From Isosphaeraceae bacterium (GTDB lineage: Bacteria; Planctomycetota; Planctomycetia; Isosphaerales; Isosphaeraceae): a stretch of DNA of 64,000 nt. Every line of letters starts with the position of its first letter. The first letter of the stretch is position 1. Positions 52,997-60,784 of the stretch are shown here, in pieces. Position numbers and translations under genes: made by a program. The notes under the pieces were generated by a model, which worked only from the letters and a program-made list of their open reading frames with translations, made no database searches and was not told the origin of the DNA. Location: the NCBI GenBank assembly GCA_026004735.1, contig BPJS01000001.1, positions 2,046,001 to 2,110,000 of the forward strand. Direction: 5' to 3'.

Positions 52997-53611
52997 ATGA
53001 GTACCAGGCTAACGGTTGTGGCGCTCTTGATCGTCGCGGTTCGTCCCGCCGAGGCTCAGGACGAGGGATTTCGACCCTTGTTCAACGGCCGGGACCTGAC
53101 CGGGTGGATCGTTCCGGAGGACGAAACGCTGTTTTCGGTTGTCGACGGCGAGATCGTGGGGAAGACCCGCGCAGGTCAGTTGAAGAAGAATGAATTCTTG
53201 GTGACTGATCGCTCGTACCGGGATTTTGTCCTACGAGGCAAGGTCAAGATTCTGAGCGGTAATTCGGGCTTTCAGGTTCGGAGCACTCGCTCCCCCAACG
53301 GGGCGGTGGCAGGCCCGCAGGTCGATGTGGCCGATGGTTTTTTCGGCGTCCTCTACGATGAGGGCGGGACGCGGGGGATCATCGAGCGGTTTGACCCAGC
53401 CCGGGCCGCCGAGGTCGCTCGCAAGGGCGATTGGAACGAGTTCGAGATCACGGTAAAGGGCAATCACCTCAAGGCTGTGCTCAACGGGACGACGATCATC
53501 GACCGCGAGGATCCGCTTTTTCCGAAGGAGGGAGTGATCGCACTTCAGGTTCACGTGGGGCCGCCGATGGAGGTCCGCTTCAAGGATTTGATGATCAAGG
53601 AACTGGAATGA
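52997..53611 (+). CDS. exported DUF1080 (3-keto-disaccharide hydrolase-type) protein
   Basis: A 204-residue protein with a signal peptide (MSTRLTVVALLIVAVRPAEA). One DUF1080 lectin-like domain follows: FRPLFNGRDLTGW near 27-40, FVLRGKVKILSGNSGFQVRS around 75, and IALQVHVGPPMEVRFKDLMIKEL at the end. Members cleave or bind 3-keto-disaccharides and are abundant in planctomycetes. The ATG at 52997 begins the signal peptide; the frame opens at 52934. It appears to be a stand-alone gene with a hairpin 30 bases after the stop. Confidence 0.88.
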   Translation: MSTRLTVVALLIVAVRPAEAQDEGFRPLFNGRDLTGWIVPEDETLFSVVDGEIVGKTRAGQLKKNEFLVTDRSYRDFVLRGKVKILSGNSGFQVRSTRSPNGAVAGPQVDVADGFFGVLYDEGGTRGIIERFDPARAAEVARKGDWNEFEITVKGNHLKAVLNGTTIIDREDPLFPKEGVIALQVHVGPPMEVRFKDLMIKELE

Positions 53612-54440
53612 TCGAGGGGGCGCATCGGAAGAAGCGGCGGGTCGAACGCGGCCGGGTTCGACTGGGTCGTCCCTGAGGTCAGTCTGAGGGGCCCAAGTCG
53701 GTTTCCGCGTGACAACCCGGTTGTTCCGCAATGGCCGCAGGAACATCGTCATCGCCCCGATCGGCGTCCGCCATGGGCCGGGAACTTCCCGGGCATAGGG
53801 GCCTGGGCGACGGCCCGAGGAGGCGGACGGGTCGGTCGCGCTCCCATCCGACTCCAGAACGTCTGGCGAGGTCAGGGTTTCGGCACGTACGACGGCATTT
53901 TCCCGGTCGATTGAAGGGGATCGGGGCGAATTGCCGATAGTTGATCTGGTGCGGTCGCCGAACACCGAGTAGAAGAGGCCCCGCTGTGACGTGGATCGCG
54001 CAAGCCGGGCGACGCCGGCGGGGCGGTCTGGCCCCGCAGGCCGACGTGCGGAAGCCGCAGGCTGCGGCACAGCCCGGCCGGGTCAGGGCAGCCTTGGGCG
54101 CGGCGGAGTACGCGCCTGGGTTTCGTCTGGCCCGGTTGAGACTCTCCAGAATCCTCTCGCCCCGGACCGGAGACACGAGGACCGCCCAGGGAAGGGCCAG
54201 GTTTAGCTCCTGGTCACGAGAAACCGCAACACGTCGCTCACCGCTTCCACTGTGCACACCGGGACGTCCCCTGGTCAGTGGCGGGCCTGCGCCTGCGGGT
54301 CCGTGGATGCCCCCCGATCAGGTCGTCCGGCTCCTTGAGTCTCGCTCCTCACCGACAGCTCCGACGGGTTGTTCGGTGATGACGACGGACCGTCCGCGGG
54401 GGAGGTGCGGACCCGGGCCTTGCCAGGGAGTGTGAGCGGC
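53612..54440. other. 829-base gap without a supported gene
   Basis: The longest gap in the window. Frames on both strands have Arg/Pro-rich, non-family-like translations and no good start sites, so I call no gene. It contains a terminator-like hairpin (53641-53662) and GC-rich potential hairpins around 54040-54100. A decayed gene or a noncoding RNA is possible but unsupported. The last 20 bases hold AGGGAG for the next start. Confidence 0.5.
53641..53662 (+). terminator. hairpin after the DUF1080 gene
   Basis: GTCGAAC (53641-53647) and GTTCGAC (53656-53662) form a perfect seven-pair stem with an eight-base loop, 30 bases after the stop. No T-tract follows, so terminator activity is uncertain. 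Confidence 0.35.
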
Positions 54441-55928
54441 ATGTCGAGTCTTCGATTGCTCCTGGTCGTTCTGGTGGTGGCTGGCCCGGCCGCGGCGGGC
54501 ACCCCGACCCTGCTCGACTTTACGGCAAGCTGGTGCGGGCCGTGCCGGGCCACGCGTCCGGAAGTCGAAAAACTGAAGCAGCAGGGCTACCCGGTCCGTG
54601 AGATCGACGTCGATGAGCAGCCCGAGCTGGCACGTCGCTATGGGGTCAGCGCGGTTCCAACCTTCATCGTCGTCGATGGGGACGGGCGGGCGGTGGCGCG
54701 GGACCAAGGAGCCAAAACCGCGGCCGAGCTAGCTCAATTCTACGATTCGGCGGTCTCGGTGCTGGAGGCGCGGACCGCGCGCCGTGGTCCGGAAGCCGCG
54801 GACAGCGAGGTCGCGGGCCGGCCCAAGCCCTGGGAGACGGTCGTCCGGATCAAGGTTGAGAATCATCTGTCGCGACCGCGGCCAACCGTAGGCTTCGGGT
54901 CCGGAACCATCATCCACAGCACGCCCGAAGAGTCGATCATCCTGACCTGCGCCCACATTTTTCACGTCGAGCAGTTGCGCAAGCCGGTGCCGCCGTCGGA
55001 GTTTCCGCTGCGGGTCAAGGTGGACCTGTTTGATGGCCGGCTCAGCGGGGGCCGGACGCCTCAGGTTCACACGACCGAGGTCGACATTCCCGCCGAGGTG
55101 ATCGACTACGACTTCGCCGGCGATGTGGCGTTGATTCGGATCCGTCCGGGCCGACGGCTGCCTGCCTCGCCGGTGGTCGACCCGGGCTGGACCCCCCAGG
55201 AAGGCATGAAGCTGACAACGCTCGGGTGCTCGCACGGCCAGGACGCAACAGCCTGGTCCACCCGGGTGACCCGGCCGCTGATTCGGCTCCAGACGCCGCG
55301 GGGCCTGTACTCGGCGACCGAGTGTCTTTACCCGCCCATGCAGGGACGATCCGGGGGCGGGCTCTTTACTCTCGACGGCCTGCTGGTCGGGGTCTGCGAC
55401 TTCAACGACGGGGATCGCGGCCGGCACGGGCTGTACGCTTCGCCGTCGACGATCCATCGCCTTCTGGAGCGGAATCAATTGCAGGTCGCCTATGCAAGCA
55501 ACGAGCGGCGGAACGCCTTGACACGCCAACTGGCGCGCGACGATCGGTCGGAGGACGTCAAGGCGCGGTTCAACAACAGTCCGCTCAACCCGGACGACGA
55601 GATTCCGCTGCCTTCGCCGGAGGTCTTGAATGTTCGGATTCCGGGCGAGCAGCAAGCGGCCGCGCTGCGGCGGGACTCGTACCGTTGGCGCGGCCGCGAC
55701 GAGGCTCCGGCCAGCGCGATCCGGTCGGTCCGGCTCGGTTCTCCCGAGTATGATGGAACGCCCCGTACGGCGAATCTCCAGGTCGACCCGGCAGCGACCG
55801 GAGACCTATTTTCCGCAGCGCCCGACGCAGAGCCGACGGACGCACGTTCTCCGGGCCAGGTCGGTCGGCAACTCATCCCTCCGGCACGGACCAAGGACGC
55901 CTGGCTGTCCGGCAGCATCCAGCGCTAG
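54441..55928 (+). CDS. exported thioredoxin-domain / trypsin-like protease fusion
   Basis: A 495-residue protein. A signal peptide (about 1-19) is followed at once by a thioredoxin domain (20-110) with WCGPC at 31-35 and the cis-proline in AVPTF. Residues about 130-350 are a chymotrypsin-fold protease with His172 (TCAHIFH), Asp228 (FAGDVALI) and Ser304 (GRSGGGLF), a complete triad. The final 145 residues are probably disordered. The protein would act outside the cytoplasm, joining disulfide chemistry with proteolysis or protein quality control. The glycine after SGG in place of proline is a small deviation. The ATG at 54441 has AGGGAG upstream and begins the signal peptide. Confidence 0.87.
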   Translation: MSSLRLLLVVLVVAGPAAAGTPTLLDFTASWCGPCRATRPEVEKLKQQGYPVREIDVDEQPELARRYGVSAVPTFIVVDGDGRAVARDQGAKTAAELAQFYDSAVSVLEARTARRGPEAADSEVAGRPKPWETVVRIKVENHLSRPRPTVGFGSGTIIHSTPEESIILTCAHIFHVEQLRKPVPPSEFPLRVKVDLFDGRLSGGRTPQVHTTEVDIPAEVIDYDFAGDVALIRIRPGRRLPASPVVDPGWTPQEGMKLTTLGCSHGQDATAWSTRVTRPLIRLQTPRGLYSATECLYPPMQGRSGGGLFTLDGLLVGVCDFNDGDRGRHGLYASPSTIHRLLERNQLQVAYASNERRNALTRQLARDDRSEDVKARFNNSPLNPDDEIPLPSPEVLNVRIPGEQQAAALRRDSYRWRGRDEAPASAIRSVRLGSPEYDGTPRTANLQVDPAATGDLFSAAPDAEPTDARSPGQVGRQLIPPARTKDAWLSGSIQR

Positions 55929-55951
55929 TTTGCGACCGCCGGCGGGGCCGA

Positions 55952-56845
55952 TCAGCTCCCCTCGGCATCCGACGGCTCGTCCTCCGAGCCGCGAAGATCG
56001 TCGGGGCGGAGACCCAGGTGGCGGGCGACGGCCACCAGCTTCTGGCGCACCTCGTACAGATTAGACGGCCGGCGGAGCGGGCTTTCTTCGAGGCAAGCCA
56101 GGATCAATTCGTTCAAAGTGCCAGGGATGTCGTGACGGACGGCGATCGGCGGCTTGCGCCGCGATCGCTGCATCAGGGCTGGATTGAGCCCCGGGTGGAC
56201 GTCGAGGTTCGCGTAGTGGCCTGTGAACATCCGGTACATCGTCGCGCCGAAATTGAAGATGTCGGTTCGGTCATCGACGGTTCGATCGGCGTATTGCTCG
56301 GGGGCCATATACTGGGGCGTGCCCTGAACCCGATCCTTGGGCTGACCCTTGATCCAGGCGGTGCCGAAATCGATGAGTTTCACAACGCCGTCGCGCGAGA
56401 GCATGATGTTGCCGGGCTTGACGTCGCCGTGGTAGACGCCCCGGCGATGCATGTGGGCGAGGCCGGCGGCGACTTGGATAAAGACCAGAACCAGTTGGTC
56501 GATGGCCCGGGTCTGGAGTTCGTCCAGATTGCGTCCGTCGACGAACTCCATTAGCAGCTCGACGCTTTCGGTCCGGAACCACTTCTTCTTGACACGGAGG
56601 TCGTAAATCTGAAGCAGATTCGGGTGGTTGAACCGCTGGGCAACCTCAAATTCGTGGATGGCCTGGTTGACGTAAATCTCATCCTCGTCGGACTGCCGCT
56701 TGACCACCTTCAAGGCGTAGCGATAGCCCAGATGGCTATCGCTGATCAAGAAGATGGTGCTACCTGCGCCTGCTCCCAGGGCCTTGACAACACGGAACTG
56801 AAGGCCCGCCAGCTTCTTGTTTTGCTCGCTCACGATCGCCGTCAT
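55952..56845 (-). CDS. Ser/Thr protein kinase, non-RD type
   Basis: A 297-residue soluble kinase. It has the glycine loop GAGAGSTIFL (24-33), Lys46 in YALKVVK, the catalytic loop YHGDVKPGN (138-146), DFG at 159-161 and APE at 181-183. The usual HRD arginine is Gly140, so this is a non-RD kinase, often not controlled by activation-loop phosphorylation. No membrane helix or sensor domain is attached. The ATG at 56845 is the best start although no ribosome site is clear; the frame opens at 56899. It is convergent with the thioredoxin-protease gene; its partners are unknown. Confidence 0.88.
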   Translation of the reverse strand: MTAIVSEQNKKLAGLQFRVVKALGAGAGSTIFLISDSHLGYRYALKVVKRQSDEDEIYVNQAIHEFEVAQRFNHPNLLQIYDLRVKKKWFRTESVELLMEFVDGRNLDELQTRAIDQLVLVFIQVAAGLAHMHRRGVYHGDVKPGNIMLSRDGVVKLIDFGTAWIKGQPKDRVQGTPQYMAPEQYADRTVDDRTDIFNFGATMYRMFTGHYANLDVHPGLNPALMQRSRRKPPIAVRHDIPGTLNELILACLEESPLRRPSNLYEVRQKLVAVARHLGLRPDDLRGSEDEPSDAEGS

Positions 56846-57121
56846 GACTGAGTTTGGGCCACCTGTGCCATTACGGATGGAGGTTGGCGCGAGCATCATC
56901 CAGACTTACGGCAACAGAGAGCCCCTGTGACCAACTTGTGGGGCGCGAGGAAGGCCGTCCCGTGCCCGTCGAGGAGCAAGGGAGGCGTCAAGACCATTAC
57001 CGTATCGACCGCGTGCGCCGGGTTGCAAGCCGGCAAGACCATCGCAATCGCTCGCCGACGGACTACAATGCGTACGATTTGACGTATACTCCCATCTGCC
57101 CGACTCGGCATCTGGCGGATT

Positions 57122-57622
57122 ATGACCTCGATCGCGCATCACACCCAGGCCGCCCGCGCCGTGGGGCGTATCCCGAGCGGTCTTTTCGTGCTCGGTTTGA
57201 CGACGGGATCGGCGCGCCAGGGAGTCCTGGTCAGTTGGGTGCAACAGGCTGGTTTCGAGCCTCTGATGGTCTCGGTCGCCGTCCGTGCCGATCGACCGAT
57301 CCAGGCCGCCCTGAAGCGCGGGACGCGGTTTGTGCTGAATCAGCTTGCCGAAGGGCAGAGCGACCTCGTCCGTCGGTTCGCGCGTTCGAGCCCTGGTCGG
57401 CTCGACGATTTCGAGGGGCTGGAACTGGCTCGGGAACCACGAGTGGAGGGCTGGAGCGGGCCGGTCCTGGCCGATGCCTTGGCGGCGCTCCATCTGGAGG
57501 TCGTGGCCGTGGTCCAAGAGGGCGACCATGCGCTCGTGCTGGGCCGGGTGCTCGACGGCGTGGTTCATAACGGGCAAGCCGAACCGCTCGTCCATCTGCG
57601 AAAGAGCGGAGCCCACTACTAG
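57122..57622 (+). CDS. flavin reductase-like (FMN-binding split barrel) protein
   Basis: A 166-residue protein with the flavin-reductase domain: AVGRIPSGLFVLGLTTG at the N-terminus, GVLVSWVQQAGFEPLMVSVAV near 35-55 and the closing HALVLGRVLDG. Relatives supply reduced flavin to monooxygenases or, as flavoredoxins, carry electrons. Here no partner is adjacent. Divergent from the kinase across a 276-base gap and convergent with the zinc-ribbon protein gene. Confidence 0.85.
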   Translation: MTSIAHHTQAARAVGRIPSGLFVLGLTTGSARQGVLVSWVQQAGFEPLMVSVAVRADRPIQAALKRGTRFVLNQLAEGQSDLVRRFARSSPGRLDDFEGLELAREPRVEGWSGPVLADALAALHLEVVAVVQEGDHALVLGRVLDGVVHNGQAEPLVHLRKSGAHY

Positions 57623-57650
57623 GCCGGCGCTCACGTAAACCGCGGACCGA

Positions 57651-58193
57651 TCAGACGGTCCCCAGCAGCCATATCACGACCGCGGCCACGAGGGCGAGCA
57701 GGACGGCCAGAGTTGCCGTCGCAATCCGCCAGTGTCCGCGACCGGCCGGACGTTCGATCGCGGCTTCCGCCCCAGCGCCCAGCAAAGCCCGGGCACGATC
57801 GGCCATCGAGCGCGGGACCTGAAGCCGAACGCCGCCGGTGGCCAGCGTGTAGGCGACCTCCGCGGCCACACGCTCGCCGTCCAAGAAAGTCGGAATACCC
57901 TCAGCCTCCAGACGCAGCCGAGGCGCGATGGCCAGGCTGACGTACGGAAACCGTGCGACCGTGATCCAATCTCCCCAGGAACGCGGCGGCAAAACGATCG
58001 GCTCGGGCTCGGCCGGTTCCAACTCGATCTCATGCTTGGAACAGAGGCTGCCGGAGGGTGCATCGCAATACGCCTCGCAAACCCGGCAATATCCCCGCGC
58101 GTGGGTGGGATCGCCGCAGACCGGGCAGAGCTGCATCTCCGAAGCTCGACGCCGCTGGCAGGTTACGCAGTATCGCAGCAAAGGTTGCGGCAT
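57651..58193 (-). CDS. zinc-ribbon membrane protein with a DUF2007-like domain
   Basis: A 180-residue protein. The N-terminal 55 residues hold eight cysteines (9, 12, 23, 26, 36, 39, 43, 51) in CxxC pairs, a double zinc ribbon. Residues about 75-140 (ITVARFPYVSLAIAPRLRLEAEGI, then LQVPRSMADRARALL) match the DUF2007 putative signalling fold. A single membrane helix ends the protein (about 157-178). The domain role is unknown. The 125-base gap to plsY on the same strand means it could be the last gene of the envelope operon. Confidence 0.7.
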   Translation of the reverse strand: MPQPLLRYCVTCQRRRASEMQLCPVCGDPTHARGYCRVCEAYCDAPSGSLCSKHEIELEPAEPEPIVLPPRSWGDWITVARFPYVSLAIAPRLRLEAEGIPTFLDGERVAAEVAYTLATGGVRLQVPRSMADRARALLGAGAEAAIERPAGRGHWRIATATLAVLLALVAAVVIWLLGTV

Positions 58194-58318
58194 CGTCCCC
58201 CCGATCCGGCTCCTCGATCCTGGCCCGGTCTCCTGCGATCGGCCGAGCGCCTTCGACGATCGAATCCCCTCTCATCATATCCTTCGACCGGATCGCGTCG
58301 ATGCTCGCCGACGAACGA

Positions 58319-60022
58319 TCACTCAGCGCGGACGCGCAGCAGGCGGACGCCGCCGGAGCGGTCGGCGAGGGCAAGCAATCCACGGTTGGGGTCGAAGCTA
58401 AGCGCCGTTGCGCGAACCGTTCCTCGGTTGAGCGGCCCGGTCGGTTGGTATCGAGTCGGAGGGGTGACGGAGCCGGCCTCGGCCAGACAGAGCTGGCCGG
58501 TCGGTTCGTCGATCCAGGCCAGTAGTCCCGGCTTGACGGTGTTGAGAGGCGTGGGATCCAGACAGCGGCGTCCGGGCAGGATGATCCAGTCGTCGTCGGA
58601 GTGCGAGAGCGTGGGCTGGCTTCCTTCATCCAGGCGGATTCGGCCAGTGAGGCTCAACCGTGGGCCGTCGGCGAGAGCGACGCCGATGAAGTCGCCTTCA
58701 AAGGTTGCGACCCCCGCATGGCGTTGGCGGCGCGAGAGGTAGAGACGGGTTGGGTTGGTGGTGGCGTCGCCCAGCCGGAGTTCGTTGCGTCGAGCAGGTA
58801 AAGCCGGATCGACCAGGTCGAACCAGACCAAGGAGGGATCCGGGCGATTGGATTCGCCCTCCGCGTTGCCGGAGAGCAGGACCAGGGCGGCGGTTCCGCC
58901 CTCGATGATCGCGAGGTCGTCCGGGTCGAATCCGACGTCGAATGGCGAGCCGACGGGTCGGCCCTGGCGATCGTAGCGTTGCCAGAACGCGCTCCGGAGA
59001 TGGCGGGCATCGCCGCTGGGCCGCTGCACAACGATCAGCTCCTCCCCGTTAACTGCCAACGCGACAGGGGATCCGGCGGTCCTTACGTCGCGGCGCCCAC
59101 CCAACGCGCCATCGGCGGTCACATCCCAGAAGACGAGTCGGTCGTACCGCGGACACGCGACGGCGAGCGTTCGCCCATCCCTGAAAAATGCCAGACGTCC
59201 GGCCCGCTGATAGCCGGTCAGGACGCGGCCGAGCGGTTCGAGGACGAAGCCGGGGCCGTGAATGGCGTGGGGGGTGGACGTCCGGCTCGCAACCCAGAAC
59301 GCGGGCACAACCAGCCCCACCAAAACCCAGACCAAGCCCACCGAAACGCGGCCAGAACGGCGCGGCGGGCCCGCCGTTGGCGGGACTCGTTGACCGATCC
59401 GAGGCTCCGTTCCGCGGGCGATTCGAACGAGATTGGCACGATGGCGCCAGATCAACAGGACCGCCAGGCCGAGCACGACCCAGGACAACAACCGATGGCG
59501 ATTCGACCAGGGATCCGGCGTGCGGACGAAATAGACCGCCAGAAAGGCGACCATCCCGACGATCGAGGAGAGCGAAACGACACGGCTGACCGCGACGCAG
59601 ATCAGAAAGGCCAGCGCGGCCGCAGCCGCCGCGACCGGTTCAAGCGCCAGGACCGCCCCGAGGGTCGTGGCAACGCCCTTGCCGCCCCGAAACCCCAGCC
59701 AAATCGGAAAGTTGTGGCCCAGAATCGCGGCCGCGGCCACGAGGACCGCTAAACCGTCGGGAACGGTGGTCGTTGCCCGCTGCGCGACGAGGGGGATCAG
59801 GAGCGTCGCACCCAGACCCTTGAGCAGATCGACAAGGAAGACGAGCCAGAAGGCCCACCGGCCCAGCACCCGGCCGGCGTTGGTCGCCCCCACGTTGCCG
59901 GAACCTAGTTGACGGATATCGGACCCGTGCACGGCACGGACGAGCAGGTACGCCGTCGGGATCGAGCCGACCACGTAGCCTGCCAAGATCGCCACGATCG
60001 CGGGGATCCAGGCGTCCATCAC
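58319..60022 (-). CDS. plsY: PlsY acyltransferase fused to a propeller-like domain
   Basis: A 567-residue protein, more than twice the usual PlsY length. Residues about 1-205 are PlsY, the membrane acyl-phosphate:glycerol-3-phosphate acyltransferase of phospholipid synthesis. GSGNVGATNAGRVLG (40-54), GHNFPIWLGFRGGKGVATTLG (102-122) and SLSSIVG are present. An added helix (about 228-246) is followed by about 320 residues of repeated short beta segments (AFFRDGRTLAVACPRYDRL, AVNGEELIVVQRP, PNRGLLALADRSGGVRL). That part reads like a WD- or YncE-type propeller. The fusion is in frame with no stop. The gene starts 15 bases after the nucleotidyltransferase gene in an envelope operon. Confidence 0.88.
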   Translation of the reverse strand: MMDAWIPAIVAILAGYVVGSIPTAYLLVRAVHGSDIRQLGSGNVGATNAGRVLGRWAFWLVFLVDLLKGLGATLLIPLVAQRATTTVPDGLAVLVAAAAILGHNFPIWLGFRGGKGVATTLGAVLALEPVAAAAAALAFLICVAVSRVVSLSSIVGMVAFLAVYFVRTPDPWSNRHRLLSWVVLGLAVLLIWRHRANLVRIARGTEPRIGQRVPPTAGPPRRSGRVSVGLVWVLVGLVVPAFWVASRTSTPHAIHGPGFVLEPLGRVLTGYQRAGRLAFFRDGRTLAVACPRYDRLVFWDVTADGALGGRRDVRTAGSPVALAVNGEELIVVQRPSGDARHLRSAFWQRYDRQGRPVGSPFDVGFDPDDLAIIEGGTAALVLLSGNAEGESNRPDPSLVWFDLVDPALPARRNELRLGDATTNPTRLYLSRRQRHAGVATFEGDFIGVALADGPRLSLTGRIRLDEGSQPTLSHSDDDWIILPGRRCLDPTPLNTVKPGLLAWIDEPTGQLCLAEAGSVTPPTRYQPTGPLNRGTVRATALSFDPNRGLLALADRSGGVRLLRVRAE

Positions 60023-60037
60023 CGCATCCCTCCGGAC

Positions 60038-60784
60038 TCAGCCGATTTTGAGCCGGGGCCGCTGGCTCGACCCGAGAAACTCCTGTCGGCGCGCCTGGAA
60101 CAGCTCATTGGCGGCGGCGTAGTCGTCGTGCCGGCCAATATCGAGCCACTCGCAGGGCTGCCGGTAGGCTCGCACGACGCAGCCCGACCGACGCATCGAC
60201 TCAAGCAGCTCGGGCATCGTGACCGCGACACCCGGCTTCAGATAATCCCACGCCACCGGCGAGAGCAAGTAGAGGCCCATGCTGACCTCAAACGTCAGGC
60301 GGGGCTTCTCGCGGTAGCCGACGAGCCGGGTTGGGTCCTCGCCGAACTCAAGAACACCGAAGTCGATCGCTACTTCGCGGGTGTAGGCCGCGATCGTCGC
60401 ATCCGCGCCCGTGCGGGCATGATCGGCATACATGGCTGCGAAGTCGAGCGTCGTGAGAATGTCGCCATTGAGCACGAGGACCGGGTCGCGCGGGCGGTCG
60501 ACCAGGGTCAGGCCGCCCGCAGTTCCTAGCGGCACCGTCTCCCGGCGGTAGGAGACGCGCGTCCCGAAGCGGCGTCCATCACGGCAGAACGTCTCGATAT
60601 ATTCGGTCAAGTATCCGGTGATGATTATGACATCGTCGAAGCCGTACCGCGCCAGTTGGCGCAGGACGACTTCCAGGATTGGCATCGGATTGTCCTCCCC
60701 GAGCGGCATGAGCGGTTTGGGGAAGACGTGGGTAAACGGCCGGAGCCGCGTCCCGCGTCCGCCCGCCAGTACAATCGCTCTCAT
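60038..60784 (-). CDS. sugar-phosphate nucleotidyltransferase
   Basis: A 248-residue RmlA/GlmU-type nucleotidyltransferase. The signature LAGGRGTRLRPFT is at the N-terminus, FPKPLMPLG supplies the catalytic lysine, LVLNGDILT the metal aspartate near 105, and the C-terminal part reads GRHDDYAAANELF. It activates a sugar-1-phosphate to an NDP-sugar; which sugar is not shown. The ATG at 60784 overlaps the stop of the GT4 gene by four bases, so a shared glycan pathway is likely. Confidence 0.9.
   Translation of the reverse strand: MRAIVLAGGRGTRLRPFTHVFPKPLMPLGEDNPMPILEVVLRQLARYGFDDVIIITGYLTEYIETFCRDGRRFGTRVSYRRETVPLGTAGGLTLVDRPRDPVLVLNGDILTTLDFAAMYADHARTGADATIAAYTREVAIDFGVLEFGEDPTRLVGYREKPRLTFEVSMGLYLLSPVAWDYLKPGVAVTMPELLESMRRSGCVVRAYRQPCEWLDIGRHDDYAAANELFQARRQEFLGSSQRPRLKIG

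Noticed and set aside
53679-54435. Open frames in the 829-base gap (192 codons minus, 164 codons plus)
   Set aside because: Arg/Pro-rich, no family-like sequence, no convincing ribosome site; they also overlap each other on opposite strands.
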